A stretch of 64,000 nt of DNA from Alisma plantago-aquatica (taxonomy: Eukaryota; Streptophyta; Magnoliopsida; Alismatales; Alismataceae). Positions 34,991 to 48,400 of this stretch are shown here, in pieces. The translations under genes and the position numbers were made by a program. The stretch spans positions 243,650,558-243,714,557 of the forward strand of contig OY856409.1 of NCBI GenBank assembly GCA_963693085.1. The letters run 5' to 3'. The notes under the pieces were generated by a model. It ran no database searches. It was not told where the DNA came from and saw nothing but the letters and a program-made list of their open reading frames with translations. Positions within the stretch are counted from its first letter, which is position 1; every line of letters begins with the position of its first letter.

Positions 34991-37900
34991 AAACATAGGA
35001 ATTTCTCCTGCCCCTTCATTTGTGTCATTGGAATATTGTCTCTATATCATAGTCTCAACATATGTTTTATCGAGTGTTGGTTCCTTAGGTTTATTTTTCC
35101 AAAACTATTCTTATCATTATGGAAAAAATTCTTTCTTGAATTTTTTCCATCCTTAGGGACATCAGAATTTGAAATTTCCTCATCCATAGCGTCAAGATAT
35201 TACAGCAGCACACATATTAGGAATAATATTTTCTTGCATTGTAGATGACCATGGAATATGTTTTTTCTTATTAAAACTTGTTGGTCTACTAGAATGAATT
35301 TTTCTTTGTAAAAACAACCTTTCATTTTTCTTTTGTATTAGCCCAGACAACAACAATCTCATCTGGTTGAAGTGTAGTACTTGACTGATTTTCCTCATAT
35401 AACTTAATTATGCATTCTTTGAGATTATGAATCATGATTCCACATGTAGTTCAGATGGAGAGGATCGATTCATATTCAACCTTGTTTACATCACTATTTA
35501 TTATGACAATAGTTTTTAGTGTGATAGATGAATCAACCTCAATTTCTAGCCTAAAAATACTTATTGTACAATTTTTAGTGTGTCAACTACTATAATAATC
35601 CTTCCCAGAACCTCACAAATTATTTCAAACATCACTATGTTGTAAAGGTAAAGGGGAAAGTCCAATATCCTCACCTATGTGATAACGGTCAAAGGAACAA
35701 CCAAAGAAGTGATGAGAGAATGTAAACATTGTGAGATCACGAGTGAACATCCAGATAATGCCCAAGATCCTCCAATATGGTCCATGTCATAACCTGCCAC
35801 TGCACAAAATTCTTGCTCAATTACATGTGAACCCTTACTCTAACATCCCATATATTTATAATAATAATGAGATATTGTAACTAATATAAAAGGTTTCAAA
35901 TCTCCAAAATAAACCATTTTATTTCACTAGCATAAAAGAGTTCAAGAACAATAACATAGGTTTTTTTGTGATGGGATACAAAAATCTTAAATTAATGTTA
36001 TTGAACTAAGTGGTGAATATAAACTACTCCTCCATGAAGAAAGAACAATGTGACTAAATCCTAGTGTATATATTTGTTCCATTTTTGTTGTTTAATTATC
36101 CTACCTATTCAGTGGTATATCTTTCATTTGAATAATATCATTAATATGCACTAAAAATGAACAATCAGACAACAAAGTGTGTTGTATGTCATCAACGCAT
36201 ATATAGTAACTTCTTTATTGGCACAATGAATTGAGGAAAATTAAACCAATATATAATTAACACACTGTTTCTAATTATAGTTATCAATTGGTAAAAAGGC
36301 TTTACCTCAGACATTGAACATGCATAATAATATCTCTTAATGTAATAAGTTCACATGTAAGGATGATATCTTGACCATAAAGCATGTTGGACCTACCTAG
36401 TAGATTTCCATACTTACGTTCTGTTCCTTTCGGTAAATTTTGCATTTCCATAGTGATTGTCATTTGGGGATAGGAAGTGTTTTCATATAGAAAACCTCAT
36501 ATTGTCATAAAATTGGGTTAATATACTTTACTTTCACATGCCAGTAATACTAAACTTTCAAGTACATAATATGGTTTGGAGCTTTGAAATAAAGCATGCT
36601 ATTAGGAAAGTGATAGAAATTGGTAATTTACATACACTTAGACCACACACCTAGATGTGTTTTGAGGACTTACAGAGTCTATGCAAGGTTATATTCATAA
36701 CATGCACAAAATCAATGCAGCAAAATTAGAATTTACAAGGTGGAGAGTTAGATTTTGGATTCATGCTTCCTATTCTAGGGTTTTACAAAGATTGAGATTT
36801 ATTGGGTTCAAGATGAAAACCCTAGGTTAAGATATCTCCTATAGGGATAAAATCAATCTTCACAAATTTTGATATAAACAAAGGTAAAAATCTTATTGAT
36901 CATAGAAGGCATGTCTGACCAAATCTTAGGGTCAAAGACATGGTTTGAAACCACTAAAGCATATTTATCTCTAGAAGAAATCATTTTAATTATAAACAAT
37001 ATAAAGTTAGATTTGGAAAACTTAGGATACTGACATTGACCAATTCAAGTTCTAAATTCATTATTGTTGAAACCTACATATTCCCATGATCAAAATTGTC
37101 TATATTTTCATACTTTTCATATATGTTGATTGAATAAAAAAAGCTATACAAATGAAATTATTTTACTTGAATTTGAATAATAACAATTATATAGGTGCAT
37201 GGAAAACCGATATGCTCGTTCTTAATGCTAACATATTTTCAATATTGAGGTCATTTTTGGCATTTTCCACAAACCAAACTGCATGTCACGTACAATCTAT
37301 ATCAGACAATACTATACATTCATCTATAATTTCTTAACAATATATCGGCATATGGACATAATGGTTAACCCAATTTTAAGAATGTACTTCATCGTTGTGA
37401 ACACAAAAGATGGAGAGTGTGCTCTAATTTCCAATCAAAGTGGCCAATTTAGTGTAAAGCATCAACATAACACCAAACCATGATGTTCCTAGCATCCTAG
37501 GCTCTTGGTCATAGGTGACATGGATCTCCACAACCCAGGTGTTAAAGATTTATCTTAAAATTGAGAATTATGGAATCACTAATCAAGGGTACCTCATATA
37601 ACAAATCACTGTGATTTTAGTAATAAAAATTAGAGTAAGATGATTGCATCTAAAAAATAGAAACTTTGTAAGTAAACACCTAGAAATCAACAATTATTTA
37701 TATCCATCATCACCACCTAACCTCTACATGTAAAAATTATCCTTACATTTGGGGATTTCATTGTTTCCGAAATAAAAAAGGAAAAAAAATCCCACAACCT
37801 AGGGAATACATGTCATTTAGGAGGGCTTAAAAATTTGAGTACTTAGATGAGCATCGTGTCAATTTATTTTACTTCCCTTTTCTTTACTTCTATATTTTCT

Positions 37901-39399
37901 TTTTTTCCACTGATTTCTTTCTACTTTTATGTTCTTATTTCCCTAAACTATTTTAAGCCTTTGAATTAATTATAATAAATTATAAAATTCAACTTGAAAA
38001 GAATTAAAAATAATTTCTATTCACGGTCCACTAACAGTTCATTTTCACTAGTGCATGAAATTGTGTGCTATTTATACAAATACATAATAAACCAACAACT
38101 TAATAATAGTCTGAACATTGTCACTAAGTCAAAAAAGTTAGTTTTCTGTGTTAGATTTCTACTTGCGTGACATGCAATTTATATGTGTTTTTGGTGTAAA
38201 AGTGGGTGTAGGGTAGGTATTTTATATTTTTTCCTATTTTCTTTACTTCGCTACTCGTAAATTATGCTTACCTCCTCTTTGTACTTTTTTGTGTGCTATA
38301 GAGCTATTAAACTGAAGAAAAAAATCTACGGGCATCACTGGTCGACACATTTACGTCAGGTTTAGTTGCGGCTTCAAATAACCAATACCCATACCCACCT
38401 TTTAAATAAGTGGGTTTAGTGGTAACTCAAGATTACCTGCTAGTGACCTAGTTAACTAAATTTCATACAACAAATTACACATAAAACATGTTTACCTAAT
38501 AAGATAAATTTTCTAATAACACAAGTTACTATTTTATATTTAATTCTAGCAATTACATTTCTTTATCTTGTATGTGTGGTAGACAACACAAGTATTTGTA
38601 ATATTAAGAACGTCTAGAACTAAATGAAAAAGTTAAGTATTATTTTTTAATATTTATATATACCAACTAGATTGTTTCAGTACATTTTATTGAAACACAA
38701 TATCTAGATGATTTCTTTTTTCCTTTTAGTGTGATGTAAAAATAAGTCAAAAATAGCATCAAATAGTTTTCGGTTGTTTTTTCAAATTAATAGAAGCAAT
38801 TTGCAACATCGATTGACTATATTTTACGTAGACACGTTCGGGTGGATCAGACACTAGTTGAGTCTGATGAGTGTGTTTTTATTCCATGCATTCAAAATTG
38901 AATATATTTTACTCTCGTAAGACCCACGTGCAAATACCCAATTCAAAGACAACCTACATACTTATGTGATGTCTCCCTACTTCTCTCTATTATGCACTGA
39001 GACCTCTTTATTAATGCAAGATAGGAAGACAAATGGGTGTTTATACTTGTGTTGTTACCCTTACATAACTGTAATATCCCTCTCTTTGGCTTCCCGAGAT
39101 CAACGAATGTGGTGTGGCGCGTTCCCAAAATTCTAACCCTAGTCCGCGTTGGTATATATCAACGTGAACAATGTGGCGATTCTGTCACACTAACTCCTAA
39201 TCCTAGTTGATATCCAACCACGATGTACTATAAAACCTAGTTCCCTTAGCTGCATCCACTTTAGCACGACAATTAAAGAGACGCTAAACTAATGCTTGTT
39301 GCCTCTGATCCAACTGCTTGCTTCTGGCATGGAGTTAGCCACGGTTTCAAATACGAAAAGCTAGCAAGTTATTCCGTTGGATTTGATCGCGGATTTCCT
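34991..39399. other. Nothing recognised
   Basis: 4.4 kb of AT-rich DNA. I see no domain-bearing ORF, no LTR pair and no large inverted repeat. The last ~400 bases (39000-39399) are less AT-rich and might belong to the copia element if its LTR is longer than I place it. Confidence 0.4.
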
Positions 39400-39672
39400 T
39401 GTTAAGATTTGTTGATTGTAATTTGCCACACCGTTTAACTTGGTGTGTAGTAGTATATATAACAGATAATTACAATACGCTATCCATCAATTTCAGATCT
39501 GAAACAAACAGTAGGTAACCAGTACATCGTGGACTCCTTTTATTCAGCAACGAGTACATTGTGGAATCATTCAATTTAGCAATGCCCTCATGTAACGTTC
39601 GGCTCAGTTTCATAGTAGCTTGCACATGTGGCCGTGCACGGTCATTACTTTGTATTCTTTCATGCTCTAACA
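39400..39672 (-). mobile_element. Copia element: 3' LTR (minus)
   Basis: On the minus strand the LTR starts TGTTAGAGCATGAAAG at 39672 straight after a long G-tract. It contains a TATA box (TTATATATACT near 39460) and probably ends CAAATCTTAACA at 39400. TGTTA...TAACA gives 5-bp inverted ends and a 273-bp LTR. The right end is firm; the left end is my best choice and the LTR could be longer. Confidence 0.6.
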
Positions 39673-39693
39673 CCCCCCCCCCCCCCTCTCCCC
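39671..39693 (-). other. Copia polypurine tract
   Basis: On the minus strand GGGGAGA followed by a run of about 14 G lies directly before the LTR start, as expected for the plus-strand primer of a copia element. The long G run is a likely sequencing or length-variation hotspot. Confidence 0.75.
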
Positions 39694-40302
39694 GCCCGGC
39701 ACAAGCAAGTGATTCCATAGGTAATAGACGAAGCTTGTGACAGATGGATAGAAATTGTGGTTTGGGTAAAGCTTTTGTCATAATATCTGCAATTTACTCT
39801 TTTGTAGAAATATAATGAACAAGAAGTTTTTGTTTGGCTACTTGGTCACGCACAAAGTGGAAATCAATTTCTATATGCTTGTGCATGCATGCAAGATTGG
39901 ATTGACGGTTAGGTAAGTGGATCCAATGTTGTCACACCAAAGAATATGTGATTGTGGTGGAGGATGGCCTAATTCGCAAAGGAGGGATTGGAACCAAGTG
40001 AGTTCGACAGCGGTGTTGGTGAGAGCATGATATTCAGAAGATTTTGTAGAAGAACGTGCTACCATTGATTGTTTGTGTGCAGACCAAGATACATGATTGG
40101 TGCCAACATAAATAATGAAACCATCGGAAGACTTCCTATCATCAATTCAACCAGCCCAATCCGCATCAGAAAAGGATTGTAGGTTAAGCAAAGAGGATCG
40201 GGTAATGGACAAGGGGAGGGCAATTGTGTGTTTCAGGTAGCAAAAGATGTATTTGATGGTCTTCCAGTGTGCCTCTATAGGAGCACTCATGAATTGACAC
40301 AC
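39690..40302 (-). pseudogene. Copia RNase H and pol C-terminus
   Basis: Minus-strand reading gives AHWKTIKYIFCYLKHT, DADWAG and DDRKSSDGFIIYVGTNHVSW, then MVARSSTKSSEYHALTNTAVELTW, WCDNIGSTYLTVNP, and finally IADIMTKALPKPQFLSICHKL. This is the standard order of the copia RNase H domain and the end of pol (family: DADWAGCPDDRRSTSG, SRSSTEAEYRAL, CDNIGATYL, DIFTKPLP). A stop after DADWAG and frame changes after VNPILHA show it is dead. The 5' part of this pol is cut off at 40302 by element 3 and continues at 50155. Confidence 0.85.
40298..40302. repeat. Target duplication CACAC, left of element 3
   Basis: CACAC directly before the LTR start TGTAACGTCC; the identical pentamer at 50150-50154 follows the other LTR. 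It delimits element 3 exactly. Confidence 0.9.
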
Positions 40303-43300
40303 TGTAACGTCCTTAGATTCTACTGTCTCGAAACTTCAAAAGTCTGAGAAGACAAAACTCCAAAACATTACGTAATTGTATCAAAGTGTGTTGTGGAAGT
40401 AATATGCGCATACATGAACATTCAACATAACATACACCATTCAATTTCTCAACATGTGACATGTATATTTACAACATGACTTTCTACAACCCATGTGACA
40501 TAATTTGAAAGAAAATTTTATAAGTCTATGAACATGTATGCTAATTGGATCTACATAATAAATACAACCTAAACACTGCTCACTTCTTATCTTTTATCCC
40601 ATACTAGCTCTGAACCTAGAAAATACATGAAAAATTGAATCAATATAAAGTTAGTATGTGGTTGAAAAGATATTAAAACTATCCTGTCATATTTAAAATA
40701 CTTGAAGAAAAAAGAAAAGAAAATGAAAACATTAATTAAGACAGAGAAATATGTAATTTCAAGTTATTAACCATATTTCAATGAACATGCATTACTATGG
40801 TGTACTTAGCACATAATTACATATATTATTGGGCCCATTCCCCACGTACCTTGCACCATTAGGGATCTCCCTGTGTGCCATGTACCATTAGGGAGGTGCT
40901 AGTCAACATTAATACTTTCCCTCTCTAATAGAAAGATTAATGAACACAATCACTAACTACATTTCATTTTCTTCTTTAATGTTCTCATGTTTAAGGTAGA
41001 AGAGTACCATAATATATACACATCTGAGCAAGTTTATGCAAATAAATGCAAGTAAGTACACATACTTATATCATCCAGCAAAATTAATCATATAATTATA
41101 TCCACATACCTGAGTTTAGACATTTCTTAATGCATCCTTGATTATCTAGTCATTTGTTCACCACCTAATGAACAACAATTAATGAACATGAATACATGTT
41201 CCATCAATTTTGATGATATTTAGGTCCAATCTAGGGTTTAAGCCAAACCAATGTTCAAAATGACCTCAACTTGTGTCTGATATTTTTTACCGATCTAAGT
41301 GTTATTATCAGGCTCTGGGTCAATTTTCATATTTTTCTAATGCTTTATCTATTTTCTAGAATTAAAATGAGACAAAAAGCATCTAATTAGTCATTAATAG
41401 GAAAAGACCTAATTTTGGGCAATATTACTCAGATCAGAGTCCATATATTGTTTTTAAAGATTCTTAAGGTTCTAGACAATTTTTTTAGATTTTTATCTCA
41501 AATAGATATCATTTATTATATTTCATACATCCTCTAATGAGGTATCATCTAGTAAACTAAAAACCATCAAGAATACTATTTCAAGGCCTGATGTAATGGT
41601 ATCATAATAATGGGGGTACTTTTATAAGACCAGAGTTATTTTGGGGGGGATTATTTGGACACTGGAACTATTTTTAGTGAGTTTTCTAAGCATTGCCAAA
41701 TATCTGGAATTAAGAAGACGAATTACCTTTTCCATTTACTATGTCTGTTGGATCTTTCTCTAAGTGGTGCAGGCACCCACCACATAGCCCTTTGTTGAGG
41801 GTGTGTTATCCACATCAGAATCAGTAGACAGGTTGGTTCATTTTCCTAGCTACTAGACTCGAACGCCGTGTCTTTCTCTCCCTCTCTCACAACCTCATTG
41901 CGTGAGCACCGATCTAGGCGTGAAGTCGTCACATCCATGATCCTAGATCTCTGGTGAGCAAGGAGTGAATCCAATTATCATCTTACAACCATCTCATCCT
42001 TCCTCTTCTCCAAGTTTTGCTAATCTTTCATAGGGTCATGGCTGCTGGGATGATGAGCTCGTCAGCCCCCATTCTTCTATTTCACACCATAGCCACCACA
42101 AACTCGTTGACAAGCAAAGGTGGAAGCTTTCAAGAGTTCCTTCTAGGACCAAGGCTAGGATTAGCTCCTTTACTCTCTGTTACTCCTTCCCACCACATCA
42201 TCTCAATAAATAAAGAAAGGGAACCATGTATATGAGATTAGGTTGGCGTTCCTCTACCATTGTTAGGTCTGAAAAGGGGGTGAGAGCCATCCTCTATCCT
42301 TGCTCAATCTAAAGGTAGATGGAGTATCTACTAACCTTATCGATCTCTTTCCCTTGATTGGTTGAGACATCATGTCCTATAATGACCTCCACCATCCTCG
42401 CACTGTGAAAGAAACATGTGGAGTTTGTAGGCCTTTTTCACCTTCATCGCATTGTAATGAAGTGCTTTGTTGACTTTGGTTGTCCAGTAAGATCAATTTG
42501 TAGACCTCATATCTCCTTTGGGAGTCTCTCCTTACTCCCTTTGTCTATGACCCACACATGTATTGGGAAGTGGTGAAGAGAGAGTGAAATGGGAGTAGTA
42601 ATGTGACACCAACCATTCCACCCCCTGACTGACGTGTCATTGAGGAGTCCCAAGAATTTTGGATCTGAATGAACCATTCAAAGTCCCTAAGATATCGTCT
42701 CTAGCCTCTACTCCTCAAATCTTTGTTCACGGTACCTGCTCCTCTATTTTATGGAGCTGGGTGAAAACATCATCCTTGTCAGATGATGGGGAATACAATT
42801 GATGGGACAAAGTCTTCCACGTAGTCAACTAATGGCCATGTTGCCCCTATAGGCCTGTGAGACATTAGGATGTCACCGCATCCATTCAATAATGATTGCA
42901 TCACCTATGTTTTGTAGATTTATGTAAACTACTTAGTTAATTCTTCAAATGTGAATAACTTCCAAAAGGAACCTCAAACCATTCTATAATTTTAAGTACA
43001 CCTCTCTAATTGTACATTCTCTCGTCTAGAAAAGATTAACATTAAAATCCCATTATTTGGTCATACCAATTAATTCATCTAATAACCTTAGGAATAAGGG
43101 TATAAAACTTGAAAACAAATCAATAAGTCATCAAATCTTCATCAAACATGTTCAATCTAATTAGTATTGTCATTATATCCAAAGACCACTATAAAACCAT
43201 TCAAAATTATGTATATCATCAAATGGATGTTTGATATCATAAGCACTTACAATGGTTAACATGAGACTTCCATCCAAATTGAACTGAGCTAGATGTCACA

Positions 43301-43449
43301 ATCATGAGTGGTATCTCCAATCAACCCTTATCAGCGGATGAGCCCATAACTAGGTAACCAATTCATCAATTTGGTATCATCTAGATACATAGCTTTCATG
43401 GTCTTCAAATTCTATATTGGGTATCAAAACCTTAAAAGCTGTGTTATCA
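40303..43449 (-). mobile_element. Element 3: 3' LTR (minus)
   Basis: 3,147 bp, matched along its length by 45401-50149 (minus the copia solo LTR there). On the minus strand it starts TGATAACACAGC at 43449 and ends GGACGTTACA at 40303. Divergence from the other copy is intermediate between elements 1 and 2 by eye. ORFs such as 42017-42235 occur in both copies but have no domain. Confidence 0.9.
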
Positions 43450-45400
43450 CATTCACCCCGCCTTAAAGAAATTTTGTCCTCAAAATACAGCTAATGTCAT
43501 TTTTAAGGTGACATTTCACGGCTCAACTTCATTTAGGTTACTATTTCTATCTTCCAAAGTTCTCATACTTCTAGATGTACCTAAGCTCTCATCTTAGGGT
43601 TTTAAACATCTAGGGTGTACCCACCCCACTACATAAAAATAAAACCATCATTTGATGCATTAATCATGACTTGGCATTCATTTATCTTAGTATTTACATC
43701 CTCATGGTCCCTTAAGGATAGGGGCTTGTTCTCAATTTTGAAGTTGATAGGGAATTACTCATGGTTTCATCTTTCACCCTACTCACCTATGTAAGGTGAT
43801 GTCAAGATCTCACATCTTTATTTTCTAGAATTATCATGTTTACATCATTAATCTAGTTTATGACCAACATCAAATAAGGATTCATAGGTCAAGGGAATTA
43901 CAATTCATCATATTCATTAGGATTTCACCTATTATGTTAGAGTTATCCTCAAACTTAGAAGCATATATTGAGAAGGATTGAGGTTAAGAACTATATTTTG
44001 TGATCATGTAATATATGGTTCAAATATATCTTAATTTCAAGCTCATGATTTCAAGCTTATATCTTTCATGTTTCATATGAAGGGAGAGAGAATATAATAA
44101 GTCGATCTTATCATGAATTCAAACTTGGATATTTCATTTCTTATATAGGAATGGAATATAGAATATGTCAAGATTATACAAGTGACTCCTCATATACATA
44201 AATCATCTGTATAGCTCAAGTGAGGTTTCTATAACCATACATTAAGAAAAAGAAGTAAAGGGGACAATATTTATGAGTATCTTATGCACAAAACATTTTA
44301 TTCTCAGAACCAGAGTTCATATATCACCTCACTTGCAGCTAATGATTAGATTCACAAACATAAGTCACTCAAGCTAGGACCTAACTAAGTCAAAGGATTG
44401 ACATTCTCATTATGAGTTTTCTACCGATCATTCTTTTCACCCAAATCTCACATATAGGATGGAATCATGCTAAAGGACTCAACCCATCTACTCAAGAGTA
44501 ACCCATCTTAGGGCACATCATTTCACATGTATCTCATATTTTTCATATATTTTAGGGTAGGTCCCATGACCATGTCATTGTGGTTCTCACTCTCTCTGGA
44601 GTTCACCACATATCTTATCCAAACACTAGAGGTCCTCCTTTGTAAAAGAGCTTGAGCATCATACTTATTCAACCTTATCTTAACTTAGCTCATGTAAAGT
44701 AAGAAAAGAGAATGTACCTTCATCATCAAGACTTATCTTAGAATCTTCAAAATTGGATTCAACTCATATGAAACTTAAATCTTTATAGAGAGCGTATACC
44801 TCGGAGATCAAATTTATATAAGATCATCCTTTCATAGATCATTTATCATTCTATTGTCTATCTACCCATAAAATATCATGATAAGGCTCTAGAGATCTAT
44901 TTTAGATATACTCTCTCTTCTAGATTGATGTCACCCCCGTTCACTTAGGTTGCATGAACACTAACTACTCTCCAATGTGAGGGGCACATTTTTATATTTA
45001 CATATATATAATAAAATATTATATATTTTTTCCAAGAAAGAAGACGTTAGAGAAAACTGTCGAGGCTCGAGCTGATTGGAAAATAAAACCAAATCAGCAA
45101 AATGAGTATCCCACACACAGTAATTAGTCTAGTGCCATGCCACCTAGTAAAATATTGAGAACAAGGTGTCGACTAGTGTACCTACCCAATACATATGAGC
45201 TCTATATGGAAAGGGTTTCACACACTTGTCTAAACCTAGTTCTCGAACATCTAGGTGTTAACTTAGAAGTTAAGTCAAACCTTATTCTTAGAGACCAACT
45301 TATTAAGTTTTTAGGATTTTAATAAAAGGTGAAATTTAATTTTTATATATCATGGTGAGCAATTGTCAAATGTAGCTATTGCTCATGCTCTGAGACCAAC
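43450..45400 (-). mobile_element. Element 3: interior, non-coding
   Basis: About 1.95 kb without any gag or pol motif on either strand. At the left edge the minus strand reads TTTTGAGGACAAAATTTC then TTTAAGGCGGGGTGAATG before the LTR, the box and polypurine tract of gypsy elements. At the right edge is the primer site. A non-autonomous element. Confidence 0.8.
45387..45398 (-). other. Primer binding site of element 3
   Basis: The minus strand reads TGGTCTCAGAGC two bases after the LTR end, 11 of 12 bases of the initiator tRNA-Met site. It fixes the element as minus-strand. Confidence 0.88.
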
Positions 45401-48400
45401 TGTAACATCCTCAGATGCTGCCGTCTCGAGACTTCAAAAGGAGCAAGAAGACAAAACTTGAAAACGTTAAACAATTGTATCAAAGTGTGTTGCGGAAGAA
45501 ATATGTGCATATATGAACATTCAACACAACATACACCATAAAATTTCTCAACATGTGACATGTATATTTACATCATGACTTGTTGCAACTTACATGACAT
45601 AACTTGAAAGAAAATTTTATAAGTCTGCGAACATGTATGCTAACTAGATATGCACAATAGGTACAACCTGAACACTGCTCACTTCTCATCTTTTATCTCA
45701 TACTTGCTTTGAACCTAGAAAATACGTGAAACAACAAATCAACATAAAGTTGGTACGTAGTTGAAAAGATATTAATACTATGCTGGAATATTTAAACTAC
45801 TAGAATAAAGAAGAAAAGAAAATAAAAACATTATTTAAGGTGGAGAATCAAGTAAATCCAAGTTATTAACCATATTACAATGAACATGCATTATTATGGT
45901 GGACTTAGCACATAATTACATATATTATTGGGCCCATTCCCTACATACCTTGTATCATTAGAGATCTCCCCGCATACCATGTACCATTAGGGAGGTTCTA
46001 GTCAACATTATTACTTTCCCTCTATAATAGGGAGATTAACAAACACCATCAGTAACTACATTTCATTTTCTTTCTTTAATGTTCTAATGCTTAAGGTGGA
46101 AGAGTACCATAATGTATACACATCCAAGCAAGTTTATGCACATAAATGCAAGGAGGTACACATACTTATATCATCTAGCAAAACAATTCACATAATTATA
46201 TCGACATACCTGAGTTTAGATATTTCTTAATGCATCCTTGATCATCCAGTCATTTGGTCACCACCTGATTAATAAAACTAATGAACATTAATACATGTTT
46301 CATCATTATTGGTGATATTTAGGTCCAATATTTGGTTTAGGCCAAACCTATGTTCAAAATGATTTCAACTTGTGTCTGATATTTTTTACTGATCTAAGTG
46401 TTATAGTCAAGCTCTTGGTCAATTTTCATAATTTTCTAATGCTTTATCTATTTTCTATAATTAAAATGAGCAAAAAGCATATAATTAGTCATTAATAGGA
46501 AAAGACCTAATGTTGGGAAATGTTACTCAGATCAGAGATCATAAATGGTTTTTAAACATTCTAAAGGTTCTAGATACATTTTTTGAGGTTTTAATCTCAA
46601 ATATAAATATCATTTATTATATTTCATACATCCTCAAATGAGGTGTCATATTGTAAATTAAAAACCATCAATAATACTATTTCAAGCTATGATCTAATGG
46701 TATCATAATAATGGGGGTAATTTTATATGTCCAGGGGTATTTTTTGGGGATTATTTGGACACAAGAGCAATTTTTAATCAATTTTCTAAGCATTGCCTAA
46801 TATCTAGAATTAAGAAGATGAATTACCTTTTCCATTAATGTATCTCTTGGATCTTTCTCTAAGTGGTGCAGGCGCCCTCCACATAGCCATTTGTTGAGGG
46901 TGTGGTATCCACATCAGGGTTAGTAGTCCGGACAGTTCATTTGCCTACTAGACTTGAATGTCGTGTTTTTCTCTCCCTCTCTCGTGACCTCGTTACGTGA
47001 GCACCAATCTGGGCGTGAAGTCACCGTAGACATGATCCTAGATCTCTAGCAAGCAAGGAGTGAATCTTGTGATCATCTCGCAACCATCTCGTCCTTCCTC
47101 TTCTCCAAGTTCTATTAGTCTTTCACAAGGTCTGGGTCCTTGGGATGACGAGTTTGTCAGCCCCCATTCCTCTATTTCACACCATAGACACCGCAAACTC
47201 GTCGGCAAGCAAAGATGTGAGCTTTCAAGAGTTCCTTCCAGGACCAAGGCTTGTATTAACTCCTTTTCTCTCCATTACTAGTTCCCACCACCTCATCTCA
47301 AGAAATCAAGAAAGGGAACCATGTATCCAAGATCAGGTTGGTGTTCTTATGCCACCGTGAGGGCCGCAAAGGGGGGAGAGAGCCATCCTCTATCCTTGCT
47401 CAATTTGAAGGTAGATGGAGTATCTACGAACCACATCAATCTCTTTCCCTTGATTGATTGAGGCATCATGTCATGTAATGACCTCCACCATACTCACACT
47501 ATGAATGATAGATGTGGAGTTTGTAGGCCATGCTCACCTCCCTCGCATCATAATCAAGCACTTGTTGACTTTGGTTGGCTAGTAAGATCAATCTATAGAC
47601 CTTAAATCTCCTTTGGGAGTCTCTCCTTACTCCCTCTATCTCTGACCCTCACATGTATTGTACAGTGGTGAAGAGAGAGGGAAATGAGAGTAGCAATGGT
47701 GACACCAACTATTCCACCCCCTGACTGAGGTGTCATTGAGGAGTCGCAAGAATTCAAAATCTGAATGAACCATTGAAAGTCCCTAAGATATCGTCTCTAG
47801 CCTCTACTCTCAAATCTTCCTTCACGGTACCTGCTCTCCTATTTTTGGAGCTGGGTGACAACCTCATCCTCGTCAGTTGATGGGAATACAATTGACGGGC
47901 CAAAGTCTTGCATGTAGTCAACTAAGGGCCACACTACTCCTATAGGCCTGTGTGACATTAGGATGTCACCACATCCATATAATAATGTTTTATGTAAACT
48001 ACTTAGTCAATTATTCAAATGTGAATAACTTCCAAAAGGAACCTCAAATTGTTATATAATTTTAAGTACACCTCTCTAATTGTACATTCTCTCATCCAAA
48101 AAAGATTAAAATAAAAAGCACATTATTTGGTCATACCAATAAATTCATCTAATAACCTTATGAATAAGGGTATAAAACTTGAAAACAAAACAATAAGTCA
48201 TCAAATCTTCATCAAACATGTTCAATCGAATTAGTATCATCATTATATCCAAAGATAGTTGGATCCTAGATGGGTGATTAGATGCTCTAGAGGGGGGTGT
48301 GAATAGAGTTGAATTCATTTAAACAAAATTCATTAGACCTTCAAGATATATCACAAGATAAGGCTGCTAAATAGGAAATTTATGTGTAACTAAAACATGC

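Noticed and set aside
42017..47360. Similar ~70 aa ORFs at 42017-42235 and 47145-47360
   Set aside because: Their similarity follows from being the two LTR copies of element 3, not from coding constraint; frames and ends differ.
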